Shown here: piece after piece, positions 40,238-48,051 of the stretch
How positions within the stretch are numbered: the stretch's first letter is position 1
How the letters are laid out: each line of letters begins with the position of its first letter
Assembly (NCBI GenBank): GCA_020718905.1
Contig: DYRD01000011.1
Coordinates: forward strand, 1-48,051
Origin: Syntrophus aciditrophicus
GTDB taxonomy: Bacteria; Desulfobacterota; Syntrophia; Syntrophales; UBA8958
Direction of reading: 5' to 3'
Length of the DNA: 48,051 nt
Translations under genes and position numbers: made by a program
The notes under the pieces: model-generated
The model's input: the letters and a program-made list of their open reading frames with translations, nothing else
What the model was told of the DNA's origin: nothing
The model's database searches: none

Positions 40238-40921
40238 ATGAACCGGAATTCGTATCTCTTTATCATCACCGTCGGTATGCTCATGGGTCTCATCTGTTTA
40301 CCGGGGGAGACGGTTCAGGCCGAAACCCTCTCTCTGGAGCAAATCGCCCAGGGACTCCAGGGTACCTATGAGAAGACCGCCGATTTCAAGGCCCGTTTTG
40401 TCCAGGAGGTTACCCTGGCATCGGTGAACCGTAAGGAGCGGGAAGAGGGGACGGTTTATTATAAACCCCCCCAAAAGATGCTCTGGGATTATACGAAGCC
40501 CAAAGTTAAAAAGCTGATTATCAATCCGACCAAGGCTTACCTTTACGTGCCCCAGGACCAGGCGGTTTATGTTCAGGATACGCCCAAGCTCTTCAAGTCA
40601 CAGATCCTCGTGCGCTTATTGGACGGTCTCGGGAAGGTGACGGAGGATTTTAATCTGACCTTTGTCAATGCCAAGGAACCGACGGATACAGGAGGGCATT
40701 ATCTCCTGTACCTGACACCAAAAAGAGGTGATCTGGGGGTTGACAGAATTCAGGTGACCGTTCACAAGGCCTATTTTACCATCATCCAGTGTCAGTTTTC
40801 CGATGTGTACGGAAACCGGACGGTTGTCTCCTTCCGTAACATAGTGATTAACAGCAATTTGCCCGATAAGCTGTTCCAGTTCAAGCCGCCCCCGAAGGTG
40901 GAAATCTATCCCATGCCGTAG
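40238..40921 (+). CDS. lolA: Outer-membrane lipoprotein carrier LolA
   Basis: A 227-residue periplasmic protein with a signal peptide (FIITVGMLMGLICL, cut near VQA-ET). The LolA half-barrel follows: LQGTYEKTADFKARFVQEV, GTVYYKPPQKMLWDYTKP, AVYVQDTPKLFKSQILVRLLDGLGKV, then YGNRTVVSFRNIVINSNLPDKLFQFKPP near the end, typical of LolA. It ferries lipoproteins from LolCDE to LolB. ATG has AGGAGG upstream. Confidence 0.92.
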   Translation: MNRNSYLFIITVGMLMGLICLPGETVQAETLSLEQIAQGLQGTYEKTADFKARFVQEVTLASVNRKEREEGTVYYKPPQKMLWDYTKPKVKKLIINPTKAYLYVPQDQAVYVQDTPKLFKSQILVRLLDGLGKVTEDFNLTFVNAKEPTDTGGHYLLYLTPKRGDLGVDRIQVTVHKAYFTIIQCQFSDVYGNRTVVSFRNIVINSNLPDKLFQFKPPPKVEIYPMP

Positions 40922-40955
40922 GTCCCCGAAAAAATGGGGGAAGATGGGAGAAACT

Positions 40956-43035
40956 ATGAAGGTTCTGGAAATAGCCCACCTTGATGCCGGCCCCGTGACC
41001 TCACGGGTTGGGGAATCGAATCATCACCCTGCCCTCCGTAGAGAATGGCTCGACGTCAATGGCCGGGGAGGGTATGCGTCCAGCACCCTGCTGAACTGCC
41101 ACACCCGCAAGTACCACGGTCTCCTCGTTTCCCGGCTTGCTGCGCCCCCCGGGCGCTATATCCTCCTGTCCAAATTTGAAGATACCTTTTCCTGCGGGAC
41201 TCGTCAGTACCCTTTGACCTGCCATCAGTATCCTCAAAGCTTCTTTCCCGAAGGCTATCGCTTGCTGAAAACATTTCAGCAGGATGTGTGCCCCGTATTT
41301 ATTTATGAAGGGGAGGGCGTGCGCATCCGTAAATCTCTGATGATGGTGGGGGAAGAGGATTGTCTGCTGGTTCGCTACGATCTCGATGCCTGTCCCGCCC
41401 CGGGAGTCCTGCGCCTGCTGCCTTTTCTGGCTTTCCGGGATTATCATCGCCTGAGCCGGGAAAATTCTTTCCTCCGGGGGAAAACCTTAACCGTTAAAAA
41501 TGGTTTTTCCATCCGTCCTTACGCCGGGATGCCCCCCCCTCGTCATCCAGACGAATATCAAACCGGACTGGCGAGAGCAGCCCTTATGGTACCATGCCTT
41601 TGAATATGCCGAGGAAGCTGTCCGGGGCTATGAGCATCATGAGGACCTCTTTTGCCCCGGCATGCTTGAGATTCCCTTGCGGCAAGGTAAAACGATAATA
41701 GTTTCGGCATCTCCGGTTCCTTTCTATGGCCGCCTGAGGAAGAAGTGGGACGACGAGGAGCGCCGGCGGCGAAAGCTCGCGGAGAAGGACGGAGTAATAG
41801 CCGGGACCTTGAGCAGGGCGGCGTCGGAGTTTCCTGCGGGGGATCGGACTGAAGCGGGCGCAACGATTTCACCGGATGCGCGAGAAACACCCGATCTGAT
41901 CCGGTTGCTGTTCCGGGCGGGACGGCAGTTTCCCGTCCGGATCCCGGAGGGACGTCCGGCGGTTATCGCCGGTTATCCCTGGTTTGGGGAATGGGGCCGG
42001 GATACCCTGATCTCCCTGCCGGGACTTGCCTTCTGCTCCGGCCGCATCCGGGAAGGGACAGACATCCTGATGCATTTGACAAAATTCGAACGGCAGGGAC
42101 TCCTTCCCAATGTCTTTTCCGAGGAAGACACGCATCATGCCTACAACACCGTGGACGCTCCCCTCTGGTATTTCTGGGCCGTTCAACAGTTTCTGCAGTA
42201 TACGGACGGTAACGAAACCATCGTAGCGAAAAGCATCTGGCCGGCCCTGAAAAACATCCTTCGCCAGTTCCTCCATGGGACCATCTTCAATATCTACATG
42301 AACGACAACGGCCTCCTCCATGCCGGCGCCGAAGGCCGGGCGCTGACCTGGATGGATGCCTGCATCGACAACCGGCCCGTAACCCCCCGCTACGGATATC
42401 CCGTCGAAATCAATGCCCTCTGGTACAATGCCGTCTCTTTCGCTGCCGAGTTGGCTGACCGTTTCGGAGATGGGGAGTTCTACTTTCCTGCCCTGATTCC
42501 CCGGATCCGCCAGTCCTTTCAGAAAACATTCTGGATCGAGGCAGGGGGGTATCTCGGGGATGTTTACCATTCCGGTTACCTGGACCGCTCCGTCCGCCCG
42601 AATCAGCTTTTTGCCGTTTCCCTGCCCTACTCGCCCCTGGATACCCATCAGGGGCGCCGGGTGATTAATAAGGTGCGGGATGAACTGCTTACCCCGGTGG
42701 GTCTCCGCACCCTTTCTCCCCGGGACCCCGAGTACCGGGGGTGCTGCGAAGGCCCCCCGGCCGCACGGGATGGGGCCTACCACGAGGGGACGGTCTGGCC
42801 GTGGCTCCTCGGTCATTACGGCGAGGCCTGGCTCAAGGTCGCCGCCGACCGGGAGGAGGCAAAGACATCGCTGCGTCTGTACCTGCGGACATTCCTGCGC
42901 CGCCATTTCAGGGAGGCGGGTGTCGGCTGCGTCTCCGAGATCTTCGACGGGGACGCACCCCACCGGCCGGGGGGCTGTATCTCTCAGGCCTGGAGTGTGG
43001 CGGAGCTGATCCGCCTCTATACCCTCATCCGATAA
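40956..43035 (+). pseudogene. Amylo-alpha-1,6-glucosidase/glycogen debranching enzyme, frameshifted
   Basis: The first frame (from ATG 40956, GGGAG upstream) holds the N-terminal domain: REWLDVNGRGGYASSTLLNCHTRKYHGLLV, a signature of the archaeal-type debranching family. After an 8-C run (41532-41539) the frame is lost; with seven C's it continues into LVIQTNIKPDW and the GH133/GDE_C catalytic domain (GYPWFGEWGRDTLISLPGL, NTVDAPLWYFWAVQQFL, LTWMDACIDNRPVTPRYGYPVEINALWYNA, DGAYHEGTVWPWLLGHYGEAWL). Together about 692 codons, the normal length. Either a homopolymer sequencing error or a young pseudogene. Confidence 0.85.
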
Positions 43036-43081
43036 CTTGGCGGTAAAGGTAGACATATCCAGATACAAGGCGTAATATCCC

Positions 43082-43109
43082 TTGACACACGAAAACGGCC
43101 CCATATACT
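43082..43109 (+). promoter_or_regulatory. Sigma-70 promoter of the sigma-54 activator gene
   Basis: TTGACA (43082-43087), 16-bp spacer, TATACT (43104-43109), 40 nt before the activator's ATG. A TAGACA hexamer lies upstream (43050-43055), matching those before the sigma-54 promoter. Confidence 0.6.
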
Positions 43110-43149
43110 CCGGCCCGTCAAAAGCAATATCTTATCAACGAGATCTATC

Positions 43150-44550
43150 ATGAATTTTAATGACTTGAGAGACAACGAGAATAAATTGAAGCTGTACGAA
43201 GCCACCCTGAATATTCTTTTAAGTGGTCTTATCATAACCGACCCCGAAGGATATGTCCTTTTTTTCAGCGAAACTTATGGCAAATATCTGGGCATGGATC
43301 CCAAGGAGACAATCGGCAGGCACTGCACCGAAGTCATCGAGAACACAAGAATGCACATTGTGGCCAAAACGGGAGAGACAGAGGTCAACCAGCCTCAGGC
43401 CATTAAAGGGCGAAATATGATCGTGCAACGGCTACCTATTCATATTGATGGCAAACTGGAGGCTGTTGTAGGGCGGGTCATGTTCGAGGATGTCAAGGAT
43501 GTCCATTCATTGGCTAAGAAATTGAGCCACTTGGAATCAAAGGTTCAACTCTATGAGAAGGAATTGGCGGCTCTTCGGTCCGCCAAATACACATTTAGTA
43601 ATATCATCGGAATATGCCCCGCCATGGCGAAAATCAAGGATTTTGCCAACAAGGCCGCACGGAAAGACGCCCCGGTGCTCCTGATTGGAGAGAGCGGAAC
43701 AGGTAAGGAACTCTTTGCCCATGCTATTCATCAAGCAAGCCCGAGAAGGCTTTTTCCCTTTGTACGGATCAATTGCGCGGCTATTCCCAAGGATCTCCTG
43801 GAAGCGGAACTATTCGGCTATGAGCCCGGTGCCTTAACGGGAGCGGGCACCAAGGCGAAGCCGGGCAAGTTTGAACTTGCCCATCGTGGGACCATCTTCC
43901 TGGACGAGATAAGTGAACTTCCTCTTGATATGCAACCAAAACTCCTCCGTGTCCTTGAAGAAAAAGAAGTGGAGCGGGTCGGGGGGACACGTCTTCTCCC
44001 ATGCGATTATCGATTGATTACCGCAACCCAAGAAAATTTGGATGCTTATGTGGAACGAGGCAAATTCAGAAGGGATCTGTATTACCGTCTCAACGTAATT
44101 CCCATCCAGATTCCGCCCCTGCGAGAGAGGAAACAGGATATCCCCGTTATTGCGGAGCATCTCGTGCAAATACATGGCAAGGAATTTGGCACGAACATAA
44201 ACAGTATCGCTGCGGAAGTTATTAAAATATTCATGAACTATAAGTGGCCAGGTAATGTTAGAGAGCTTTCCAACGTCATCGAGAGAAGTCTCTATTCTAT
44301 AGAAGGTGAGGATGATATGATTTGCCCGGAGCATCTACCGCTATTCTTCCGCAATCTCACCAAAGACCGAGATAACGAAGCTAAGGCCTCTTTAAGAAAA
44401 TTAAAGGAATGCTCGGAAAAGGAAATTCTCCTTCATGCCCTTGGCAAGTCTGGATACAACATAAATGTGGCATCGGAACTTCTTGGCATTCACCGTACGG
44501 CCCTTTACCGGAAAATGAAAAAGTATAATCTTTCCAGGGCTGGCCAATAG
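43150..44550 (+). CDS. Sigma-54-dependent transcriptional activator with PAS sensor
   Basis: A 466-residue regulator. A PAS domain (about 15-110: LNILLSGLIITDPEGYVLFFSETYGKYLGMDPKETIG) is followed by a short coiled coil (115-145). The AAA+ domain (148-375) has Walker A GESGTGKE (180-187), the sigma-54 contact loop GALTGA (227-232, usually GAFTGA), Walker B GTIFLDE and the R-finger region FRRDLYYRLNV. The C-terminal Fis-type HTH (about 425-460) is GYNINVASELLGIHRTALYRKMKKY. It lies directly upstream of a -24/-12 promoter, so it probably senses a substrate of the adjacent permease/CoA-transferase genes. Confidence 0.92.
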   Translation: MNFNDLRDNENKLKLYEATLNILLSGLIITDPEGYVLFFSETYGKYLGMDPKETIGRHCTEVIENTRMHIVAKTGETEVNQPQAIKGRNMIVQRLPIHIDGKLEAVVGRVMFEDVKDVHSLAKKLSHLESKVQLYEKELAALRSAKYTFSNIIGICPAMAKIKDFANKAARKDAPVLLIGESGTGKELFAHAIHQASPRRLFPFVRINCAAIPKDLLEAELFGYEPGALTGAGTKAKPGKFELAHRGTIFLDEISELPLDMQPKLLRVLEEKEVERVGGTRLLPCDYRLITATQENLDAYVERGKFRRDLYYRLNVIPIQIPPLRERKQDIPVIAEHLVQIHGKEFGTNINSIAAEVIKIFMNYKWPGNVRELSNVIERSLYSIEGEDDMICPEHLPLFFRNLTKDRDNEAKASLRKLKECSEKEILLHALGKSGYNINVASELLGIHRTALYRKMKKYNLSRAGQ

Positions 44551-44575
44551 GGTGGCAAGAGCTTTTGTAGCTGTT

Positions 44576-44696
44576 TGTCTACATAGACATAACCATCTAA
44601 TATCTCTTGTATTCTAAGGATTATTCCCTCTTGTTTCCTGTAGCACTTTCTCGACATTATTGACCACCTATCTACCTAGGTAATTATGAATAGACA
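44576..44696 (+). promoter_or_regulatory. Candidate upstream activating sites for the sigma-54 activator
   Basis: An inverted repeat TGTCTA-CA-TAGACA (44576-44589), a perfect palindrome TACCTAGGTA (44673-44682) and a further TAGACA (44691-44696) lie 35-150 bp before the -24 element, the usual range for enhancer sites. TAGACATAACCA (44584) and TAGACATATCCA (43050, before the activator's own promoter) differ at one base of 12. Another TGTCTA is at 44757. Which element is bound is not known. Confidence 0.5.
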
Positions 44697-44728
44697 ATAA
44701 TTACAGATAGATGTTTCAATTGCGATTA

Positions 44729-44745
44729 TTGGCACCCCTCTTGCT
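44729..44745 (+). promoter_or_regulatory. Sigma-54 (-24/-12) promoter
   Basis: TTGGCAC-N5-TTGCT (44729-44745), with GG (44731-44732) and GC (44743-44744) at the canonical 10-bp separation. It is 40 nt upstream of the permease ATG and follows the activator gene. Confidence 0.88.
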
Positions 44746-44784
44746 AAGGGACAAATTGTCTAAAATCCACTCAGAAGAAATATC

Positions 44785-46185
44785 ATGGAAGTATTGGGAA
44801 TTATCCTCAGTCTCTTCGGACTGATGTACATGGCTTATCTGGGGTTCTCAGTCATTCTGTTCGCTCCAGTATTTGCGCTGCTCGCTGCCGCTCTGCAGGG
44901 GTTGCCTGTTATGCCCGGGTATACGGAATTATTTATGGCCAAGTCCGTAGGTTATATCAAGACATTCTTTCCCGTCTTTATGCTCGGGGCGGTCTTAAGC
45001 AAGGTCATGGAGGACACGCTGCTGGCCAAGGGAACCTCCTCATTCATCATGGAGAAGCTTGGCATGAAACGGGCGATGCTCGCCGTGGTTCTTTCCTGTG
45101 CTATTCTGACCTATGGCGGTGTGAGTCTTTTCGTCGTCGTGTTTGCCGTCTATCCCTTCGCCGCCGCCCTGTACAAGGAAGCCAATATCCCGAAACGGCT
45201 TCTTCCCGGCACCATTGCCCTGGGCGCGTTTACGTTCACCATCGACGCCTTCCCAGGGTCGCCTCAGATTCAGAATCTCATCCCGACAAACTTCTACGGC
45301 ACCACGGGATATGCCGCCCCGATCGCCGGTCTTTTCGGTGGAACGTTTATCTTCATCACCGGCATGCTGTGGCTGGAATGGCGCCGCAGGCAGGCGTTTG
45401 CGAAGGGGGAAGGCTATGGCGACCATACCTTGAACGAACCCCTCGTTTCGGAAGCCCGGGTATTGCCTAAATGGTACATCGGCATCTTGCCCCTGGTGGC
45501 GGTTCTCGTGATCAATTACTTGCTGTCGCGGGTCTACACCGGGGATCCCCAGCTGATGGATGCCTTCGCAGGCCTGAAGCTCCCCTTGTTTGCCGGAACG
45601 GTGAAGAAGGTTATCAGCATCTGGTCCCTGATCATTGCCCTGATTGTGGGAATCGTCATGGCAGTTATCCTAGGGTTCAAGAACTTGCCCCAGGGCGGCG
45701 GCCTGCAGAAGGCCCTCAATGCAGGAGCCATTGGATCGCTCCTGGCGATTATGAATACGGCGTCTGAAGTCGGCTATGGGAACGTTATCGCCGCCCTGCC
45801 TGGCTTCAAGGCAATCGCCAGTTCCCTGCTGGCCATCAAGATCGGTGGAACGCCCCTCGTGTCGGAGGTCATCTCCGTTACAACATTGGCGGGTATCACC
45901 GGTTCCGCGTCCGGCGGCATGTCCATCGCCCTCGATCTCATGTCCAAGGATTGGCTGGCTTGGGCTAACACCATCGGCATATCGCCCGAAATCCTTCATC
46001 GAGTTGCCTCGATGGCCTCCGGCGGTTGTGACACCCTGCCTCACAACGGGGCGGTAATCACCCTGCTCGCCGTCTGTGGCCTGACCCATAAACTGTCATA
46101 CCCAGACATTGGAATGATCACTATTATCAAGACAATAGGGGTGATGGTGATCATCCTGCTCTACAATTTGACCGGAATCTATTAA
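44785..46185 (+). CDS. GntP-family permease, probable short-chain (hydroxy/keto) acid transporter
   Basis: A 466-residue membrane protein with about 12 hydrophobic segments. GntP-like landmarks are YIKTFFPVFMLGAVLSKVMEDTLLAKG, LTYGGVSLFVVVFAVYPFAAALY, IPTNFYGTTGYAAPIAG, NTASEVGYGNVIAALPGF, ITGSASGGMSIALDLMS and GGCDTLPHNGAVITLLAVCG. The subgroup in operons with CoA-transferases and sigma-54 activators takes up short-chain acids such as 3-hydroxybutyrate or acetoacetate; that substrate is inferred from context. It starts 40 nt after the sigma-54 promoter and is 27 nt before the CoA-transferase. Confidence 0.85.
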   Translation: MEVLGIILSLFGLMYMAYLGFSVILFAPVFALLAAALQGLPVMPGYTELFMAKSVGYIKTFFPVFMLGAVLSKVMEDTLLAKGTSSFIMEKLGMKRAMLAVVLSCAILTYGGVSLFVVVFAVYPFAAALYKEANIPKRLLPGTIALGAFTFTIDAFPGSPQIQNLIPTNFYGTTGYAAPIAGLFGGTFIFITGMLWLEWRRRQAFAKGEGYGDHTLNEPLVSEARVLPKWYIGILPLVAVLVINYLLSRVYTGDPQLMDAFAGLKLPLFAGTVKKVISIWSLIIALIVGIVMAVILGFKNLPQGGGLQKALNAGAIGSLLAIMNTASEVGYGNVIAALPGFKAIASSLLAIKIGGTPLVSEVISVTTLAGITGSASGGMSIALDLMSKDWLAWANTIGISPEILHRVASMASGGCDTLPHNGAVITLLAVCGLTHKLSYPDIGMITIIKTIGVMVIILLYNLTGIY

Positions 46186-46212
46186 TCAGGAAGTCCGGAA
46201 AGGAGAAAAACC

Positions 46213-48041
46213 ATGAGTGAAATAAAGAACGGTCGTGAGCTTGAACAATCCCTGGAGGTTGGTAATGCTATCGCCCATCCCATCATCGAGGAAATCCGCG
46301 CGCAGATTCGGCGTAAGGGCAAGATCGTTACGGGGGAGCAGGCCGCTGCCATTATCAGGGATGGAGATGTCATAACGACGGGTGGTTTCGTTGGTGCCTG
46401 TGTTTCCGAGGATATGTTGATTCATGTTGAAGAGAGATTTCTGAAGGAAGGACACCCAAAAAATCTAACCCTCATCTACGCCGGCGGTCAGGGCGACGGC
46501 AAGGCGAGGGGTTTGAATCACCTTGGTCACCAAGGCCTCGTCGGCCGGGTCATCGGTGGACACATCGGCCTTGTTCCGCAACTCCAAAAGCTCATCCGCG
46601 AGGATGATATTCTGGCCTATAGTTTCCCGCAAGGGGTTATCAGCACGCTCTTCCGCAACCTGGCCGCGCGGAAGCCGGGTCTCATCTCCTACGTGGGACT
46701 TGGTACCTTTGTTGATCCCCGTATCGAAGGCGGGAAGTTAAATCAAAAAACCAAGGAGGAGGGTGAAGACCTCGTCAAGCTCATGGAGATCGAGAGTCGG
46801 GAGATTCTTTTCTATAAGTTGCCGACCGTGAAAGTGGCCATTATCCGGGGGCTGACGGCCGATACGGATGGCAATATCACCATGGAGAAAGAGGCCCTCA
46901 CCGTTGAAGTCCTGGCACAGGCCATGGCAGCGAAAAGCAACAACGGGTTTGTCATTGCCCAGGTCGAGAGGATCGCCGAACGTCATACGCTGAACCCGAA
47001 ACATGTCAAAATCCCCGGCATCTTCGTGGATTGTGTCGTCGTTGCCAGGCCGGAACATCACATGATGACATTTTTGGAACAGTACAACCCCGGCTATACC
47101 GGTGAACTCCGCGTGCCTATGACCTCAATCCCGTCCATGGATCTCGGTCAGCGAAAGGTCATCGCGCGGCGCGCGGCTTTCGATCTCCGCCCCAACCAGA
47201 TCGTTAATCTTGGTATCGGCATGCCGGAAGGTGTGGCGCGGATAGCAAATGAAGAAGGGGTTCTGGACTTGCTGACCTTGACGACCGAACCGGGCGTGAT
47301 CGGCGGCATGCCAAACGGCGGCCTTAACTTCGGCACTGGCACGAACATCGATGCTTTAATCGATCAGCCATACCAGTTTGATTTCTATGACGGAGGAGGA
47401 TTGGATATCGCCTTTCTCGGTTCCGCGGAAATGGACAGATTGGGTAATGTCAATGTTATTAAATTCGGGTCTCGCTTCGTAGGCCCCGGTGGGTTCATCA
47501 ACATCAGTCAGCATGCGAAAAAATCGTTTTTCTTGGCACATTCACGGCAGGAGGGCTGGCCGTGTCAGTCGTTGATGACAAACTTCAGATTGACCAGGAA
47601 GGTCGGGAACAAAAATTCGTCAATCAAGTAGAACAGATCACCTTCAGCGGCAGGTATGCCGTCGAGCGACGACAGCCTGTTTTGTATGTTACGGAGAGAT
47701 GCGTCTTCCGTCTCTGCCAGGAGGGGATGGAACTTATTGAGATTGCCCCGGGTGTTGATCTGGAAAAGGATATTCTGGCCAAGATGGAATTCGTGCCGGT
47801 AATGAAAACACCCCCGAAGCTTATGGATAAGAGGATCTTTAAGCCGCAACCCATGGGAATAAAACGGGACATGCTTGAAATTCCTGTTGAGGACAGGTTG
47901 ATTTATGTTGTCGCCGAAAATACCTTTTACGTGAATTTCGAGAGTCTCTATGTGAGATCCAGCGAGCAGATCAAGAGAATCCAGCTTCATGTGGAGAAAG
48001 AGGTGGTGGGGGTTGTTTGGACAGGATACAGGTTTTTATAA
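46213..48041 (+). pseudogene. Acetate/propionate CoA-transferase (YdiF-type, family I), frameshifted
   Basis: The first frame (46213-47631) holds most of the enzyme: an N-terminal family I domain (AAAIIRDGDVITTGGFVGACVSEDML), then VNLGIGMPEGVARIANEEGVLDLLTLTTEPGVIGG with the catalytic Glu in TTEPG. At a 6-A run (47518-47523) the frame is lost; seven A's would restore KKIVFLGTFTAGGLAV and join the second frame (FVNQVEQITFSG, VLYVTERCVFRL, EIAPGVDLEKDIL). Joined length is about 610 residues. It would activate an acid brought in by the permease. Error or true mutation is unresolved. Confidence 0.82.
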
Positions 48042-48051
48042 GTGGGAAATT

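Noticed and set aside
40126-40371. 81-codon frame overlapping the lolA start
   Set aside because: It overlaps the LolA signal peptide in another frame and has no motif or ribosome binding site.

Overview
The window reads as a piece of a Gram-negative, anaerobic chromosome. The best guess is a deltaproteobacterium (Desulfobacterota) near the syntrophic Syntrophus/Smithella type. The outer membrane is implied by Tol proteins, LolA, a LolB-like lipoprotein and many lipoboxes. Anaerobic life is implied by rubrerythrin with a zinc-ribbon partner, SelB plus FdhD (selenium-dependent formate dehydrogenase maturation), a lysine-aminomutase-type radical SAM enzyme, and a short-chain acid permease with a CoA-transferase. 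The taxonomic placement is inferred from gene content only. No rRNA, tRNA, IS element, prophage or CRISPR array was recognised.

Layout. 1-4.8 kb (mostly minus): a GAF/DUF484 protein cut by the window edge, xth, a diguanylate cyclase relic, a decayed TPR/CHAT lipoprotein gene, YjbQ, rubrerythrin, a zinc-ribbon protein and a methyltransferase relic. 4.8-9.7 kb: a UbiA prenyltransferase divergent from selB-fdhD-yhaM, three genes joined by ATGA overlaps, with a hairpin over the selB ribosome binding site. 10.1-12.8 kb: epmB-efp-epmA, the full EF-P lysylation set. 12.9-17.2 kb: tolQ-tolR-tolA-tolB-cpoB, with a promoter where pal would be expected. 17.3-25.4 kb (minus): LolB-like lipoprotein, TPR lipoprotein, CtpA protease, FabD, a FabH/PhaC chimera and a CNNM/CorC membrane protein. 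25.8-26.4 kb: lexA under a consensus promoter whose 17-bp spacer is a Gram-positive-type SOS box.

26.7-37.3 kb (minus) is a long co-directional run: moaC, a PH-like membrane protein, a Fis-like DNA-binding protein, a left-handed beta-helix protein, a 1255-residue GlmS-like enzyme, pyrG, glmM and a PfkB-family kinase. It looks like an amino-sugar nucleotide supply cluster. 37.4-43 kb (plus): broken comM, ilvE, a DnaA-box-like cluster, lolA and a frameshifted glycogen-debranching enzyme. 43.1-48 kb: a sigma-54 activator next to a near-perfect -24/-12 promoter that drives a GntP-type permease and a CoA-transferase, a self-contained uptake-and-activation module for a short-chain acid.

An unusual number of genes are broken. 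fdhD, the debranching enzyme and the CoA-transferase each carry one frameshift, which can be placed at G, C and A homopolymers. comM has an internal deletion plus a frameshift, and the CHAT gene has an in-frame TGA. Homopolymer lesions suggest sequencing error; the FabH/PhaC fusion and the comM deletion need real rearrangement or misassembly. The most interesting candidates are the FabH/PhaC chimera, the expanded GlmS with a buried Cys nucleophile, the lexA promoter/operator, the selB leader hairpin, the sigma-54 acid-uptake module and the phased DnaA-like boxes.
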